64,000 bases of DNA from Anodontia alba (GCA_964016985.1 OZ024823.1:131522112-131586111); one strand, 5' to 3'; positions 1 to 10,915 are shown, numbered from the stretch's first letter. Program-made: numbers and translations. The notes: a model not told the origin generated them from the letters alone.

Positions 1-387
1 CATAGATGTTGAACCTAATGGCTTTGTTAACCCTAGGTTGACTAGTTGAACTTTTATAGCATAGTTAAACTGATTCCATATATATATATATATATGACCA
101 GAATATATAAACTACATTGTGATGAAGTACAGGGAGACGTTTTACCTCCTTCACATGACAGTAACACCAACTATAGTGAAGATAAATAATAACAGAAATG
201 GCCGTTGAGAGCAATGAACACACTCACAAAACAGACAACAGATGAAGTGTTAAGTCTTCTTGGCCGGACCAGCTGGTCAGTTAGACCTTATCAGTGATCT
301 TATAAATTTATAAATTGTCAACCCACTTTATTTTGTATTTGTATGGGACTGGTTAAACGTGGTAGAGTTTCCGCCATTTTTGACAAT

Positions 388-638
388 CATCACGAAAACA
401 CGCCTAATCAAGTATAGTGAAAATTTAACAACCAAAAAAGAAAACATTTCAGATAAAACAAATCCGATATTTTTCATATTTCTGCTGAAAGCATATATTT
501 TTGGTACTCGTTAGAACCGCCTCGCCAATATTTTTTAGCAAAATAAGAAAAATAATGTATTAATCTGTAAACCCCAGTTTTACTGTATAAAAGTGAGGTT
601 TATAGGGCTCAAAATTAAATAGGTGTGTCCTCGTGATG
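388..638. mobile_element. R1 palindromic MITE-like element, copy 1 (lacks half of its centre)
   Basis: The element begins CATCACGAAAACACGCCTA and ends AGGTGTGTCCTCGTGATG, which are the inverted termini of the R1 family. The core contains GTACTCGTTAGAACCGCCTCG once only, so the second arm of the central palindrome is missing. It has no coding capacity. A full R1 is about 280 bp, and full copies are listed further on. Confidence 0.75.
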
Positions 639-860
639 CCGGTGACAACTTGCGACTTTCTGATTTGCCTTCTTACAAACCAAGCTACTGTTTAAAGCGA
701 TCTATTTTGAAAGGAAAGAATTTGCTCCCATGGGAGCAAATTTCTTTCCTTTTACAGTAGACCCATTTCAGAAGGGAAGTAAGACGTAAAACAATTCTGA
801 AAGCGTTGTGTCCCCTTCGAAAGTGTTTCCATTGCCCTTAACAGGGTAATCCACTTTTGT
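620..860. repeat. R5 short dispersed repeat with a GCTCCC hairpin
   Basis: The hairpin GAATTTGCTCCCATGGGAGC and its complement lie inside a mirrored AAAGGAAAG/CTTTCCTTT context at about 708-753. The flanking blocks (GTGACAACTTGCGACTTTC, AGTAGACCC, TTTCAGAAGGG) recur at about 27.0, 29.2, 41.6 and 43.3 kb, so this is a dispersed non-coding repeat. It ends about 40 bases before the exon at 903. Confidence 0.5.
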
Positions 861-902
861 AAAGGGATGACTCGACTCCCCTCTACCAATTAATTTTAAC
901 AG

Positions 903-1073
903 ATTAAAACAGGAACAGGAACTGTTGGTGACAGAAAACTCCACCTGATGATAGACGGTGACAAGAAAAGTGGAGGCGAACCGGTGCTGGAGATCATTGA
1001 TCATAAACCGCTCTTTGGACCACATGTTGACAGAATTATTTACAAAAGTACTGATAAAGGAAAAGGAAACTGA
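903..1073 (+). CDS. terminal coding exon of an unrecognised small-protein gene (paralogue of the 26-41 kb gene)
   Basis: A splice acceptor (TTAATTTTAACAG) is followed in phase 0 by 56 codons and TGA. The translation begins IKTGTGTVGDRKLHLMIDGD, then has EPVLEIIDHK and VDRIIYKSTD. Over the 46 residues from GTVGDR, 31 are identical by hand count to the last exon of the gene ending at 40703. That exon has the same acceptor phase and nearly the same stop position. Synonymous and conservative differences between the two suggest both were kept by selection. Exons 1-3 of this copy must lie left of the window. The function is unknown. It could be a retained pseudogene exon, but it has no stop codon or frameshift. 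Confidence 0.65.
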   Translation: MKTGTGTVGDRKLHLMIDGDKKSGGEPVLEIIDHKPLFGPHVDRIIYKSTDKGKGN

Positions 1074-1199
1074 GATGGAGTGAATGTAGAACGTGCAACA
1101 ATGAAACAATATAAGTGAAGAGACACGGGAAATGGGTTTTACTAAATTTTTCCCATTCTTCTCAATAGTAACAGTTTGCAATCTCTTTCAAAAACTTTA

Positions 1200-1730
1200 C
1201 ATACAGATTTACCTATCCTTCTGTAGTTGATAAAACAGCTCATCTTCATTATTTTTCAATGACAAAATCAACATGAAGCCCATCTCAATCAGGAGCCAGA
1301 TGTCATTGTTTTTATTTACATAAGGTCCGCACTAGATGTAAAGGTATATTTTTTTTCATAATGGTAGTCGAATACAATTATACCGTAACAGTGTTCGCTT
1401 TGTACGCAGATGTAAACCTGAAACAAACATAATTTTGTTTTGACTGCAATGGCTTTTTCTTATATTGAAATAAGTATAACATATATGACCAAATCTCCCA
1501 AGAAGAGGCGGATTCACACCTCATGAATATTTAGTGGAATGCTACCTATAGTCACGAAGCTAAGAGATGTTCCTCCTCTCTCATTCTCTTAATACTTCCG
1601 ACAAAACAAATGCTACACATGAAAGTACCGACCCACAAAGACGAACTGCAACAGAGGAACCGCCTAAACAAACTGCTACGGATAAATCGCATTACCTTTG
1701 CTCATTGATTATCCCTTATATAGCTGATCA
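1200..1730. other. non-coding stretch after the paralogous exon
   Basis: This is AT-rich sequence with no convincing exon. The 92-codon open frame starting at 1567 runs into the inverted-repeat element at 1737 and a TAA microsatellite, and shows no protein family features. Confidence 0.4.
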
Positions 1731-1736
1731 CAAATC

Positions 1737-1879
1737 AGCAGACGACATTTTGTTGTTGTTTTTTTTTCTTTGTATATTCGTCAGAGAAAATAAGGTTTCC
1801 AGGCAGACGATAAAATGCCAAATCTTACTTTGTCTGAAAAAGTAATAATAATAATAATAATAACAGAATGTCGTCTGCT
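1737..1879. repeat. short element with CAGACGACAT inverted ends
   Basis: It opens CAGACGACATTTTG and closes CAGAATGTCGTCTGC, giving inverted ends of about 14 bp around a (TAA)n tract. A second 83-bp pair with the same ends lies at 9198-9280. It is probably a miniature inverted-repeat element and is non-coding. Confidence 0.5.
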
Positions 1880-1926
1880 ACAATTTTGCTTAGAGTTTTT
1901 AGGACTAATGCCTTTATTTATATTCC

Positions 1927-2203
1927 CATCACGAAAACATGCCTATATGATTTTGACCCCTTAAATCCCACTTTTATATAGTAAAACTGGGGTTTATAGG
2001 GGTATACAATATTTGTCTTATTTCTGCTCAAAAACATAGATTATGGTACTCGTTAGAACCGCCTCGTCAAGGCGGTTCTAACGAGTACCCACAATCTATA
2101 TTTTGAGCAGAAACCTAAAAAGTATCAGCAGTTTTTATCTGAAAATTTTCATTTTTTGGTGGTAAAATGTTTAGTATATTTAAATAGGCATGTTTTCGTA
2201 ATG
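1927..2203. mobile_element. R1 palindromic MITE-like element, copy 2
   Basis: A complete copy: CATCACGAAAACATGCCTAT at the left, AGGCATGTTTTCGTAATG at the right, and the GTTAGAACCGCCTCG/CGAGGCGGTTCTAAC palindrome in the middle. Confidence 0.85.
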
Positions 2204-2375
2204 CGTTTGTGAAAATCAAACGGTAAAAGCAAAGTATGAAATCTGATGTTCTTTTAAAAGTTCCTTGTGACGTTAATTTGAATAGACATACTTTTAGTCA
2301 AGGTTTATCTGTCCAAATCTTTTTGTCTCCATTCTGAAAAGAGGATTTTTATTTGTGAAAAATAGCGGACGATCT

Positions 2376-2629
2376 ATCAGGGCTCCATTTTTAAAAGCAT
2401 CATTAGCTTAACGAGTTCGCTAATGGCAAACTCATTAACTGTTGTAGCTAAGGTATTTTCACATACGTTGATATTTTTGCAGCTAAAATGTGATAAGCAT
2501 TTGCATTGCAAAAGCTACTAGACACATTTTTAAGCAAAAAATATTAATGTATTTGCCACATTTCACGATAAAAAAAGCAACTTTATGTAACTTACAACTT
2601 CGTTAAATTTAGAACAACTGGGTCCTGAT
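2376..2629. mobile_element. R2 element with GGGCCCAGTTGTTCAAA-type inverted ends, diverged copy
   Basis: The right end reads TTAGAACAACTGGGTCCTGA and the left end ATCAGGGCTCC. Inside is the family motif GCTTAACGAG. It resembles the clearer copies at 28.9, 30.1 and 37.4 kb. It is a non-coding MITE-like element. Confidence 0.55.
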
Positions 2630-2860
2630 GCTCTTTAATCGACTGGATGACAAGAGAAATTTCCTGACGATTTAATTCTCCACTTCAAATTAAGGAATTG
2701 GATGCACTGGTAGATATTCCTCCGTTTATCACAAGTATGCAACTTTTGTGCTTGCCTATTCATTCTCTCTGGATTCCCCTTTCTGAAAAAATGGTTTATT
2801 TTGTAAGGAAAGAATTTTCTCTCCTTTGTTTCGAATAGAAACAAAAAACAATGTTTACAG
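2630..2860. repeat. possible R5 repeat, diverged
   Basis: The tract TTTGTAAGGAAAGAATTTTC, followed by an AT-rich mirrored CTTTGTTTCGAATAG segment, resembles the R5 hairpin. No gene is seen. Confidence 0.3.
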
Positions 2861-3103
2861 TTTATACTTGTCTTGAAAAGTGATGATCTAGATCAGCTGT
2901 TGAAGTCATGCATGCTGAACAGGAATTTACCTATCTTTATCAATTTTTTTTTTCTGTTTCTCACGAGAACATATGCCCTAGGGACCCACAAAACACTTAA
3001 ACACTTCTTTTTTCTAGAACCAAGAAATCTCGGAGACCAAGTAATACATATAATATTGGGGTAAAGTTACAGCTACCAAATTTGTTCAGATATTGATACA
3101 TTA

Positions 3104-3379
3104 CATTACGAAAACGTGCCTATTTAAGTATATAGAAAATTTCACCTCCAAAAACTGAAAATCAGATATAATACTCTGGTATTTTTCATATTCCTACTCA
3201 AAACATAGATTGTGGGTACTCGTTAGAACCTCCTCAGCGAGGCGGTTCTAACGAGTACCCACTATCTATGTGTTTGAGCAGAAACAACAATAATAATGTA
3301 TACCCCTGTAAACCCAAGTTTTGCTATATGAAAGTGGGGTTTAAGGGGGTCAACATTATATAGGCTTGTTTTCATTATG
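3104..3379. mobile_element. R1 palindromic MITE-like element, copy 3
   Basis: A complete copy with CATTACGAAAACGTGCCTAT and AGGCTTGTTTTCATTATG ends and the central palindrome at about 3195-3280. Confidence 0.8.
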
Positions 3380-3394
3380 TATTGTACATTACCT

Positions 3395-3515
3395 ATTGAT
3401 TCCATAAGGCCGCAAAGGTCCTGATCAGACTGTGCGGATGTGCAGGCTGATATGCACATTCTCCGTCCGCATATGCTGCGAAGACCTCTTTATGCACGGT
3501 TTGTACTAGGATGAA
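3395..3515. repeat. R4 dispersed repeat (GATCAGACTGTGCGGATG type)
   Basis: CCTGATCAGACTGTGCGGAT, GTGCAGGCTGAT and GCGAAGACCTC recur with changes at about 6.2, 11.2, 22.7, 32.8 and 43.1 kb. It is a non-coding interspersed repeat with partly inverted halves. Confidence 0.5.
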
Positions 3516-3540
3516 GTTAGCTAGCTGTAAAAGTGCTTTA

Positions 3541-3870
3541 AACCCCCCGGTGGTTTACTCTACTGACCGTTCTAAGGCGGTGGGCCCGGTATTAGTCTTA
3601 CTCTTTGTTGCTTTTTGGTTTATTCTACGAGGCGATTTGTTGTCTTTCCATGTGTCATTTTGTTCTTGTGTTTTTTAGTCCTTTTAGTATTGCGATTACC
3701 TCGCTTGGGGAAGAGAGAGCTAATCTTAGTGCTTTTCGTACGTTTGTTCGATTTGTGCTTGTTTGGATTTGTCGGTTTCCTCTTCCTCTTGAGGTCTGGG
3801 AAGGGCTGCGGTTTGTGATTGTGGCACTCCCTGGGTTTTTCTCTTACCTTCTTTGTATACATTTCTGCAA
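3541..3870 (+). repeat. R7 dispersed repeat, single unit
   Basis: The markers CCCCCCGGTGGTTT, TTCTACGAGGCGATTTG, TTACCTCGCTTGGGGAAGAG and CTGGGAAGGGCTGCGGTTTG are shared with arrays at 53.3-55.0 and 60.2-61.2 kb. The open frames here (up to 128 codons) recur only with the repeat and match no gene family I know. It is probably a non-autonomous transposable element. Confidence 0.6.
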
Positions 3871-4173
3871 ATGTTCTGAAGCCCATTTTGTTTTATTTGT
3901 TTCAAGTTCAAAGCTAATGGTCAGACAGCAATCCTTCCGAAAATTCCTAAACCAAGCCAGAAAAGGTTGTGGTAGGTTATTTTACATGTAAGATATTCCC
4001 GTGTCGATGAAATGGTTGACATCAACTCATTTACAAGGTCTAGACAGGTGTATAGTCTGATACTCAAATTAACCACTCAAGATCTAAAATAGAGCCCATA
4101 TCGTATGCTGAAATCCTGTAGTATACATTTTGACCATGTCTGGATCATAACTTGGAAAAAGGCCAAGAAGAAG

Positions 4174-4175
<2 letters not shown>

Positions 4176-4209
<34 letters not shown>
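4176..4209. repeat. poly(A) tract
   Basis: An uninterrupted run of 34 A, possibly the tail of a decayed retroposed sequence. No matching body was identified. Confidence 0.9.
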
Positions 4210-4211
<2 letters not shown>

Positions 4212-4502
4212 GAAACTATTTATTTGATGATGTCGGCTAAAACCATTTTATCTGATAAAGTTTGTCAGTATCTGTAAGGTAGAAAAAAAAAGTGTTATGA
4301 GATGCTGCTAAATCCGATGAAACGTTTGAAATGTAATAGTTTGTAGTTTTATATTGTGCAATTTTGATAAATTTCAAATATACATGGTCTTCCAATTTAC
4401 GGTAAAAATATATAACAGAAGTGACCTAACAGAATGAATCTGAGGTCAACATACCAACACTGTATTTCGAAAAGTCATGAAGTCGATATACACAAAGGCA
4501 AA

Positions 4503-4781
4503 CATCACGAAAACATGCCTATATAATTTTGACCCCCTTAAACCCCACTTTAATATAGTAAAACTGGGGTTTACAGGGGTATACATTATTTTTGTTATTT
4601 CTGCTCTAAACATAGATTGTGGATACTCGTTAGAACCGCCTCAACGAGGCGGTTCTAACGAGTACCCACAATCTATGTTTTGAGCAGAAATATGAAAAAT
4701 ATTAGAATTTTTTATCTGAAAAATTGCCATTTTTGGGTGGTAAAATTTTCAATATATTTGAATAGGCGTGTTTTCGTAATG
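4503..4781. mobile_element. R1 palindromic MITE-like element, copy 4 (reference copy)
   Basis: The clearest full-length copy. Its ends are CATCACGAAAACATGCCTAT and ATAGGCGTGTTTTCGTAATG. An internal near-mirror (AAACCCCAC ... AGTAAAACTGGGGTTT) precedes a central palindrome of about 80 bp at 4605-4688. The arms read ATAGATTGTGGATACTCGTT and its near-complement. There is no ORF, so it would need transposase supplied in trans. Confidence 0.85.
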
Positions 4782-6160
4782 GTTAGGAATGTTCAGACAG
4801 GCAGGCACGGACCCACACGCCAGGGCGTCCATGGATATAACTTTGCAATCATGCTTCGATAAAGTTCTGATACTCAAAGCAGGCTCTGGCAGAACGGATT
4901 AATTGTAAAACGTTAAAACATGTACAGGTGTAAAAGGAATACTGCTGATCAGAAACTGAAAAAATAGTATGAAAAAGTTGGTCATCCCGTTTGTTGTCGA
5001 TATAGCGGTATCCAGCTAATCCAAGTATGAGAAAACGGTTATCGTCTAAGATGTTTCTTTAAGTAAGAGTTCACGTGGGTAGATAGATGAGTTTAAGGTT
5101 CTTTGAAAACTTTGAATTATTCCGAGGTAATAGCAGCTGTATCTATAGATGAAACCAATTTGTAGCGATAGAATGCAGTTCGATAGGACTTTACATTGTG
5201 CGACTATGCTTCTATATCTGTCGGAAAAAGGTCGATTCCGGTATGAACCAATCACCTTTTAATTGGTCACATACTGCCTTCTTACGTTAACATATGAATC
5301 AATAGCTATTATATCCACAATTTGTAACAAATGCAATGTCACTTTTAAAATATTATTGTAGGTACCATCTATCCAACATTAAGGCTGATAATAAGGTACA
5401 GTGGTACAAAGTCACTTACTATAGATCTAAGAGTTATTGTATAAAAATCATGCGAATATAACGGTGAGGAAAACACCTTATCTTCTTACTATACTCATAA
5501 TATTGTAAGAAAACCATTTTGGTCCAAACTTAGCCTCGGTCAATGAAAAATGAAATTTGGCAAGCCCACTGGCTGGAGCTTGTTGGTGTCAACCTCTTTG
5601 GAAAAATGAAATAAACTATTAAAGTGTTCCTATGGTGTAACAGTTATGGCCAATATCGATAACTGACCACACAAAAATGACCTCGGTTTGGCTTCGGTCA
5701 GTAAAAATGATATTTGCAATGCCTTTTGTTAGATATTGACAATATTAAAGTGTATAAAAAAAGATTTATCAAAGCTACCTATGGTTGAATAGACATCATT
5801 CTGAAATGAATTAACAAACGTCTTTCTAGGAACCATAAGCTAGCTTTATTACTTTTCTACTGGCTAGGCTCAATCCTTGGCCTCACAATGTTCCTTGCAT
5901 TCAAAATGCTTTCAAATTAAAGACCAGTCTTTGATTGACAAAATGCATCACAAGAACCTTAGAAGACAAAAGACATCACAAGACAGGTGTCTATCGGTGC
6001 GATCTGTTTTCGAACTTTGTTGCACATAAAGCACGTATACCCTGATTTTGATGAAAAATAAACGAAAGAAAAAATGAATTTCTCAGGCCTTCTTTCAGCT
6101 TTACTGCACTAAAAATATAATTGACAAAATCTAAGTCAGCGCTCGACAAAACCTACAATA
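4782..6160. other. intergenic stretch without recognised genes
   Basis: This is AT-rich unique-looking DNA. At 5520-5730 there are two loosely similar blocks (AGCCTCGGTCAATGAAAAATG and GGCTTCGGTCAGTAAAAATG). No exon with convincing splice sites or homology was found. Confidence 0.4.
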
Positions 6161-6164
6161 AGAT

Positions 6165-6350
6165 CTGTGACACCAGCAAAGAGTCAGATCAGCCTGTACA
6201 TCCACCAGACCAGGTATGGCAAAGTTTCACATGTATCCCTCTTTGGATATCCCGGAGGCTGTAGAAGGCACATGAGATCAGCGGATGCGCAGGCTGATCT
6301 GAGTCTTTGCTGGTCGCACAGTTCTTTTGTAGGTTTTCTCTTGCGCTGGC
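6165..6350. repeat. R4 dispersed repeat with inverted halves
   Basis: CAGCAAAGAGTCAGATCAGC near the start is mirrored by GCTGATCTGAGTCTTTGCTG near 6293-6312, giving a long imperfect hairpin. It is followed by TTCTCTTGCGCTGGCTCA, also found near 43.0 and 43.3 kb. Confidence 0.55.
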
Positions 6351-7917
6351 TCATTAATTTTAATTTTTTCTGCATTAAGAAGAACGGATACATCGTGTAA
6401 TTTTTCACCCATTTTGTAAAGGGGGCAACTTTTGTGACAATCTGTTCTTTCCTGCGCCCCATTGCCTTTCTGACAAAGGTATATCATGAAAAGAACACAA
6501 CTTGCTTTAAAAGGAAAAACAAATTATTCAAAAGAGAGCACTTTTTCATTCTACTTTAACCCCTATTTAGAAGAGAGACAAAACAAGTTGACAGCGGTAC
6601 CTCCCTTGAAACGTATCAAATATGTTTGAGCAAACAGTCGCAAATATTATTAAGAGTCGTTTCATGAAAAAGTGGCTTCGGTATACCGTCTGCTGGTTCC
6701 AGTTCTTATCACCTATTCGGTTCTCTCCTCCCTTAAATTATTTATTTAGGAACTTTGTAGCTGAAGTGACATTTGTTTATGCATGTTGTTAGTTTGTTAG
6801 ACAAGGTTAGATTTGAAAAAAAAAATGAATAAATAAAAAGCCAGGGAGTCATCTTTTGTCATTATTAAATATTGTATGTGCATTTTCGCGGGGTTTAAAA
6901 TTGTCAAAAAATGAAACAAGGCTTTTCGTCCTTGGTGTGTTAAGGAGCACCATGGTTTTGGTATCCCGTTTTACTTGATCTACTCTGAATGCACAGTCTG
7001 GAGTATAGACGGTGAAACCAAGAGGTTGTCCTTGGATGTCGTAGGGTGCCTTGGGGTGTTCAGGCCGCGCCATAGTTTTTGGTATTCCGTCTTTCCTCAT
7101 CTAAGTCACACAGGCGGGACAAGTTAATCTAGGTCACATGGAGCGCTTATCTTGAGATGGTTCCAGCTCCGTGTAAAAATTGTTGCACTGTATTCCATAC
7201 TCAAGATCAAGCCTACTTCAACCAAACTACCATCGTTAACGATTAATATATTTAGAAGACAGACCGATTATGCATGCAGACATAGTCTAGTACATGTACA
7301 AAATATTTGTCCCATGTCGTTTAAGGGGGATCTGGCCACATTTTCACTGCTTAGTTTATGATTATCAGTACGAAACTGACAATCACGGATCGAGCTGAAC
7401 AAAAGCCAATGATCATTTTTCTCGTGTCAGAAGCATGTGCTGTTCCGTTAGTTAGCGAAGTTATTTGTCATTCCTTGAATGAATATAAAGCTTTGAGATC
7501 CAAAACATTATTCCGTGCGACCTAGAAAGCTTGCATAAAACTGGATGACCCTGTTTATTTACAGGCAGCACTCAATTAATGTGCACGCTAGATCCGCCCC
7601 AAATTGTTGTTTTCTATGTGCACAAAGTGCACAGTTCAATGGGTATAACAGGCGGAAACAAAATAAAATGTCTTTGTCATACATTTCAACGTAAGTTTGG
7701 AAATCTTTCTTAATAAGTGAATAATTAATTGACCTACCTGTTTAAACATTGCTAGATGTCTCCTCCTTTGGGCGAATAATGCTACGTCAGCAGATGTATA
7801 TGTTATGGGTAAATGAGCGCAATTATCAAAGGGAACCGGAATGTCAAGGAGGAACACTTTTGCACTTATTCACGATTGTATCCAACAAATGATGTTGCGT
7901 TTTGAAGTGGTTTTACT
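6351..7917. other. non-coding stretch with a local duplication
   Basis: An R5-like block lies at about 6405-6620. At 6945-7105 two similar segments (CATGGTTTTGGTATCCCG and CATAGTTTTTGGTATTCCG) lie about 125 bases apart. The 83-codon open frame across them on the - strand looks repeat-derived. No gene was recognised. Confidence 0.4.
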
Positions 7918-7921
7918 ATAT

Positions 7922-8149
7922 TGACCCATTTATGCAAGGTGGGCTCTTTTACCATGGGTCTTTGGAACGGTCTGTTCCCGATATAAGGGGTGTCTTTAGG
8001 ATTTTTATTATTACCAAGTTTCGTAGAAATTCCTGTGTTTGACATAAACAGTGTAGACCCTGATCGGACGCCGCGTTCTGCGTCGTCTGATCTGGGTCTA
8101 CACTGTTTGCCAATGTCCCATTACATGGGACGCTAGGTATAAATGGGTA
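7922..8149. mobile_element. R3 element with GCCGCGTTCTGCG hairpin, full copy
   Basis: The ends TGACCCATTTATGC and GTATAAATGGGT are roughly inverted. Near the right end, GTGTAGACCCTGATCGGACG and its mirrored CTGATCTGGGTCTACAC bracket CCGCGTTCTGCG, forming a strong stem-loop. The same unit recurs at 26.1, 28.7, 34.2 and 55.2-56.3 kb. Confidence 0.65.
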
Positions 8150-8346
8150 GAGTATAGTTTGTTTCCTTCACGCTGTGTTGTTGGTGGCCTGGTGCGTGTG
8201 CCACAGCGAAACTGTCGATGGGCCTGCCTGAAGACTTGCACGGTGTGGTTGTTCGAACAAACCCTCTAGGCGACTTGTCTCAGCTAGATGTACTATAAAT
8301 AGCACACCTATACAATAAAATGTTTTCTGGTGTTCTTTCGTCTCGG

Positions 8347-8349
<3 letters not shown>

Positions 8350-8392
<43 letters not shown>
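8350..8392. repeat. (GT)n microsatellite
   Basis: About 21 GT units. The open frames reading through it on both strands are artefacts of the repeat. Confidence 0.95.
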
Positions 8393-9197
8393 ATTTAGGA
8401 TGCCCCCTTGCAACCACCTTGAAGGGAGGCCCTGGATTGTGCACGCGCAGAAGCGATGAGAAAAACGACACGTGCACGTGCCATCCCGCTTTTTTGTCTT
8501 TTTTTTTTCCTCTATGACACGGCACTACTCACGGACTTGGGCAAGGAACCAACTTCTTACTATTTCTGCATATTTTTGTATGTAAATACGTGCCACTAGA
8601 CAGTAGATACTTAAATTGGCTGAAACTTTTTTTTTTTTTTTTTTTTTTAAGATGGTTTCGGTATTTGTTCATAGTTATGTGTCGCTAGAATCAGGCATAT
8701 CTGTATCACGTAGAAATAATACAAACGCAGAATTTTTTTTTTTTTTCGGTTTGTTGTCAGTCTGGCTAACATGCTGATATGCCTTACTTGAGACTGGTAT
8801 AGAATAATCGGTTTTGTGGCAGATTTGTGTGGAATATCGCTGCAGCGAGATGCATCTTGACGCAAGGAGCGAGGTCGCGACAAGTCGCATCTTTGCGGTA
8901 GGGTTATAAATTGTTTGCTTTTGTGTGGTTGAGCATGATGCGATATCTACTGTAGAGTTCCAATATTGACTGAGGATATCGCATCGTGCTCGACTGCTCA
9001 GTTGTCATAGTTGCTTTAATATGCAACCAATGAACAGACTGGTAAAGCTCCAATTTTAGGTACACATATTCAGTGAGAAAAGCCCGGGGCCGGTGTACAT
9101 CATTATTATTCGCTATGCGGAGAGCGGCTCTCGGCAGTGGAGGACGGTCTGTTTTGGGGTAGTAAAATGAAGCCCTTCATGCGCCATGCTACAGCAT
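8393..9197. other. non-coding stretch with an inverted repeat
   Basis: Poly-T tracts lie at about 8628-8648 and 8731-8746. An imperfect inverted repeat (GAGCATGATGCGATATC ... GATATCGCATCGTGCTCGA) spans about 8931-8993. No gene was recognised. Confidence 0.4.
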
Positions 9198-9280
9198 CGG
9201 CAGACGACATTCTGCTTGTGGTTTTCTGTGGAAGGTACATGTAATACAGGTAGAGAAATTATTGGGGATGTCGTCTGCTG
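9198..9280. repeat. short element with CAGACGACAT inverted ends, second copy
   Basis: It begins GGCAGACGACATTCTG and ends GGATGTCGTCTGCTG, the same terminal sequence as the element at 1737-1879 but with a different and shorter interior. Confidence 0.5.
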
Positions 9281-10560
9281 ATGTGTGCTTGGCGCCTTTT
9301 GGGCCGAAGTGCCTTTATCACATAGAGTATGGTTCTGCCGCAAATTTCTGACGTAATTTGCATACAATTCTGCGTAAATTGTACACCAAAACGTACTTTA
9401 CAAAAGACACGATTATATTGTGCTATGAATTTTAGCAGGCAAATTGTAAGCTTCTGTACTGTCCAGCTATTCTAGAACACGCACACACACACGCACGCAC
9501 GCACGCAAAATACATGTAGGGGAAAAAAACTTCCGCTTTACACCATAGAACTTACAATCAAATGCAAGCCCAATATATGCTACTGTTCATTTTAGTTATC
9601 AACATATTGGGTTATAATTCACATATAGATATCTAATTACCGTGGTATTCAGCTTGTGGAAATAATATATGTATCAATTATTTTAAAGTATATTGCTATA
9701 TACACTATACTTTTGCATAGGTTTGTATGTGGAAGTATCTATGCTGTATTATTGGTAATAATAATTATTTGGTTAATTGAGGGCAGCACACGGGCCATGT
9801 AACGAGAAAATCTGTTTCACGACCTCTACCATCAGTTAAGATGTCATACGGCATGCATTTCCATGCTATCTGATCTAGGTCGTCACTGCTTAGGTACTCA
9901 AAGACTCTCCATAGTCAAAATTCGATGGTCTCCTATCGCTTTATGGAACGGAAACAGAAGCTAAGGCTGAGTATATATACCTTAACTAAGTAAGTCGGAT
10001 GACTGTTTTCTTCACCATGGCTCAGAGTGTTCCTATCACTCTCCATTTCCTTTTCTTATTCATGTTTATTCAAATGTAAAACAAATACCAGTTAAATTAC
10101 CCTATTCTACCCTATCACCCGTTCTACTTCGTCATTTCATGTAGTATTTATGTTCTTAACTTATGTTCTAGTCTCCTCTGTCTGTATTTTTTGTTTTGTT
10201 CCATTCCTTTGCTGATTCCCATTCTCTAACTCCACATTCTCCATCTCACAGGATATCAGTAGATATCTTGCATAAACGTTATTCGATGTCCTTGCTATAC
10301 AGCTATAATACGATTCACCGTGCTTGTCATCTGTACCTGCTGATTTTTCTGCAATTTCTACTATGTAGTATATTATGTTAAAGCCTTATAAATCAGAGGG
10401 TCTAGGTACGGGGTGTCGTGTTCTTTACATATGGGGACTAGGAAGAGAATAACGTACAAGAAATTTTACTTTTTGTTTTTTCCTCATGTAATTCTCATGT
10501 ATTCAAAAACCGGATATTAGTAGTTTTTCACATTTCAGTTTAATTCTTGAACTCAATGAA
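9281..10560. other. stretch upstream of the LINE-B ORF remnant
   Basis: It contains a short CA/CG-rich microsatellite (9479-9507) and otherwise AT-rich DNA. The 3' part (from about 10 kb) may be the 5' untranslated region of LINE-B, but I cannot place its start. Confidence 0.35.
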
Positions 10561-10760
10561 ATGTATAAAACAACTAGAACGAACCACCCTCCTACTTACA
10601 AACTGGCCCCGTATTCCAGAAACACACATTTTCCTTCCCTCATCTCTTTCATATTTGCTATTGATCTAGTACTTTAGACTTTTATTCTCATTCTTCTGTC
10701 TGAGGATGTTGAAGTTGATCCCGGCCTAGACTCTCTCGTCAGCTGTACTGACTTGAATCA

Positions 10761-10766
<6 letters not shown>
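10561..10766 (+). pseudogene. LINE-B, 5' ORF remnant with a decayed 2A motif
   Basis: From ATG at 10561 one frame runs to 10766 with a single TAG (10675-10677). After a hydrophobic stretch (LISFIFAIDLVL, then FILILLS) it reads [12 protein letters not shown] at 10702-10737. This is the 2A core D-V-E-x-N-P-G-P with Asn changed to Asp and the last Pro to Leu, so skipping is not expected. The frame is broken at AATCACACTAT, where LINE-A is inserted. It resumes in the same frame at 16029, after a second copy of those 11 bases. The N-terminal layout (short hydrophobic leader, then 2A) matches LINE-A. Confidence 0.7.
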
Positions 10767-10850
<84 letters not shown>

Positions 10851-10915
10851 ATATGTATGTATGTATGTGCATGTATATGTGTATATATATATATGTATAT
10901 ATATATATAGAGCTG
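10764..10915. repeat. (TA)n / TATG microsatellite at the LINE-A 5' junction
   Basis: About 40 TA units followed by TATGTATG and mixed TA tracts, directly after the left copy of the target-site repeat. Open frames across it are artefacts. Confidence 0.9.

Noticed and set aside
3605..3991. 128-codon open frame
   Set aside because: It lies in the R7 repeat, and the same frame recurs at 54.4-55.0 kb and inversely at 60.2-60.5 kb with shifts. The hydrophobic composition comes from the repeat.
6849..7100. 83-codon frame on the - strand
   Set aside because: It covers two copies of a local 125-bp duplication, with no splice signals or known domain.
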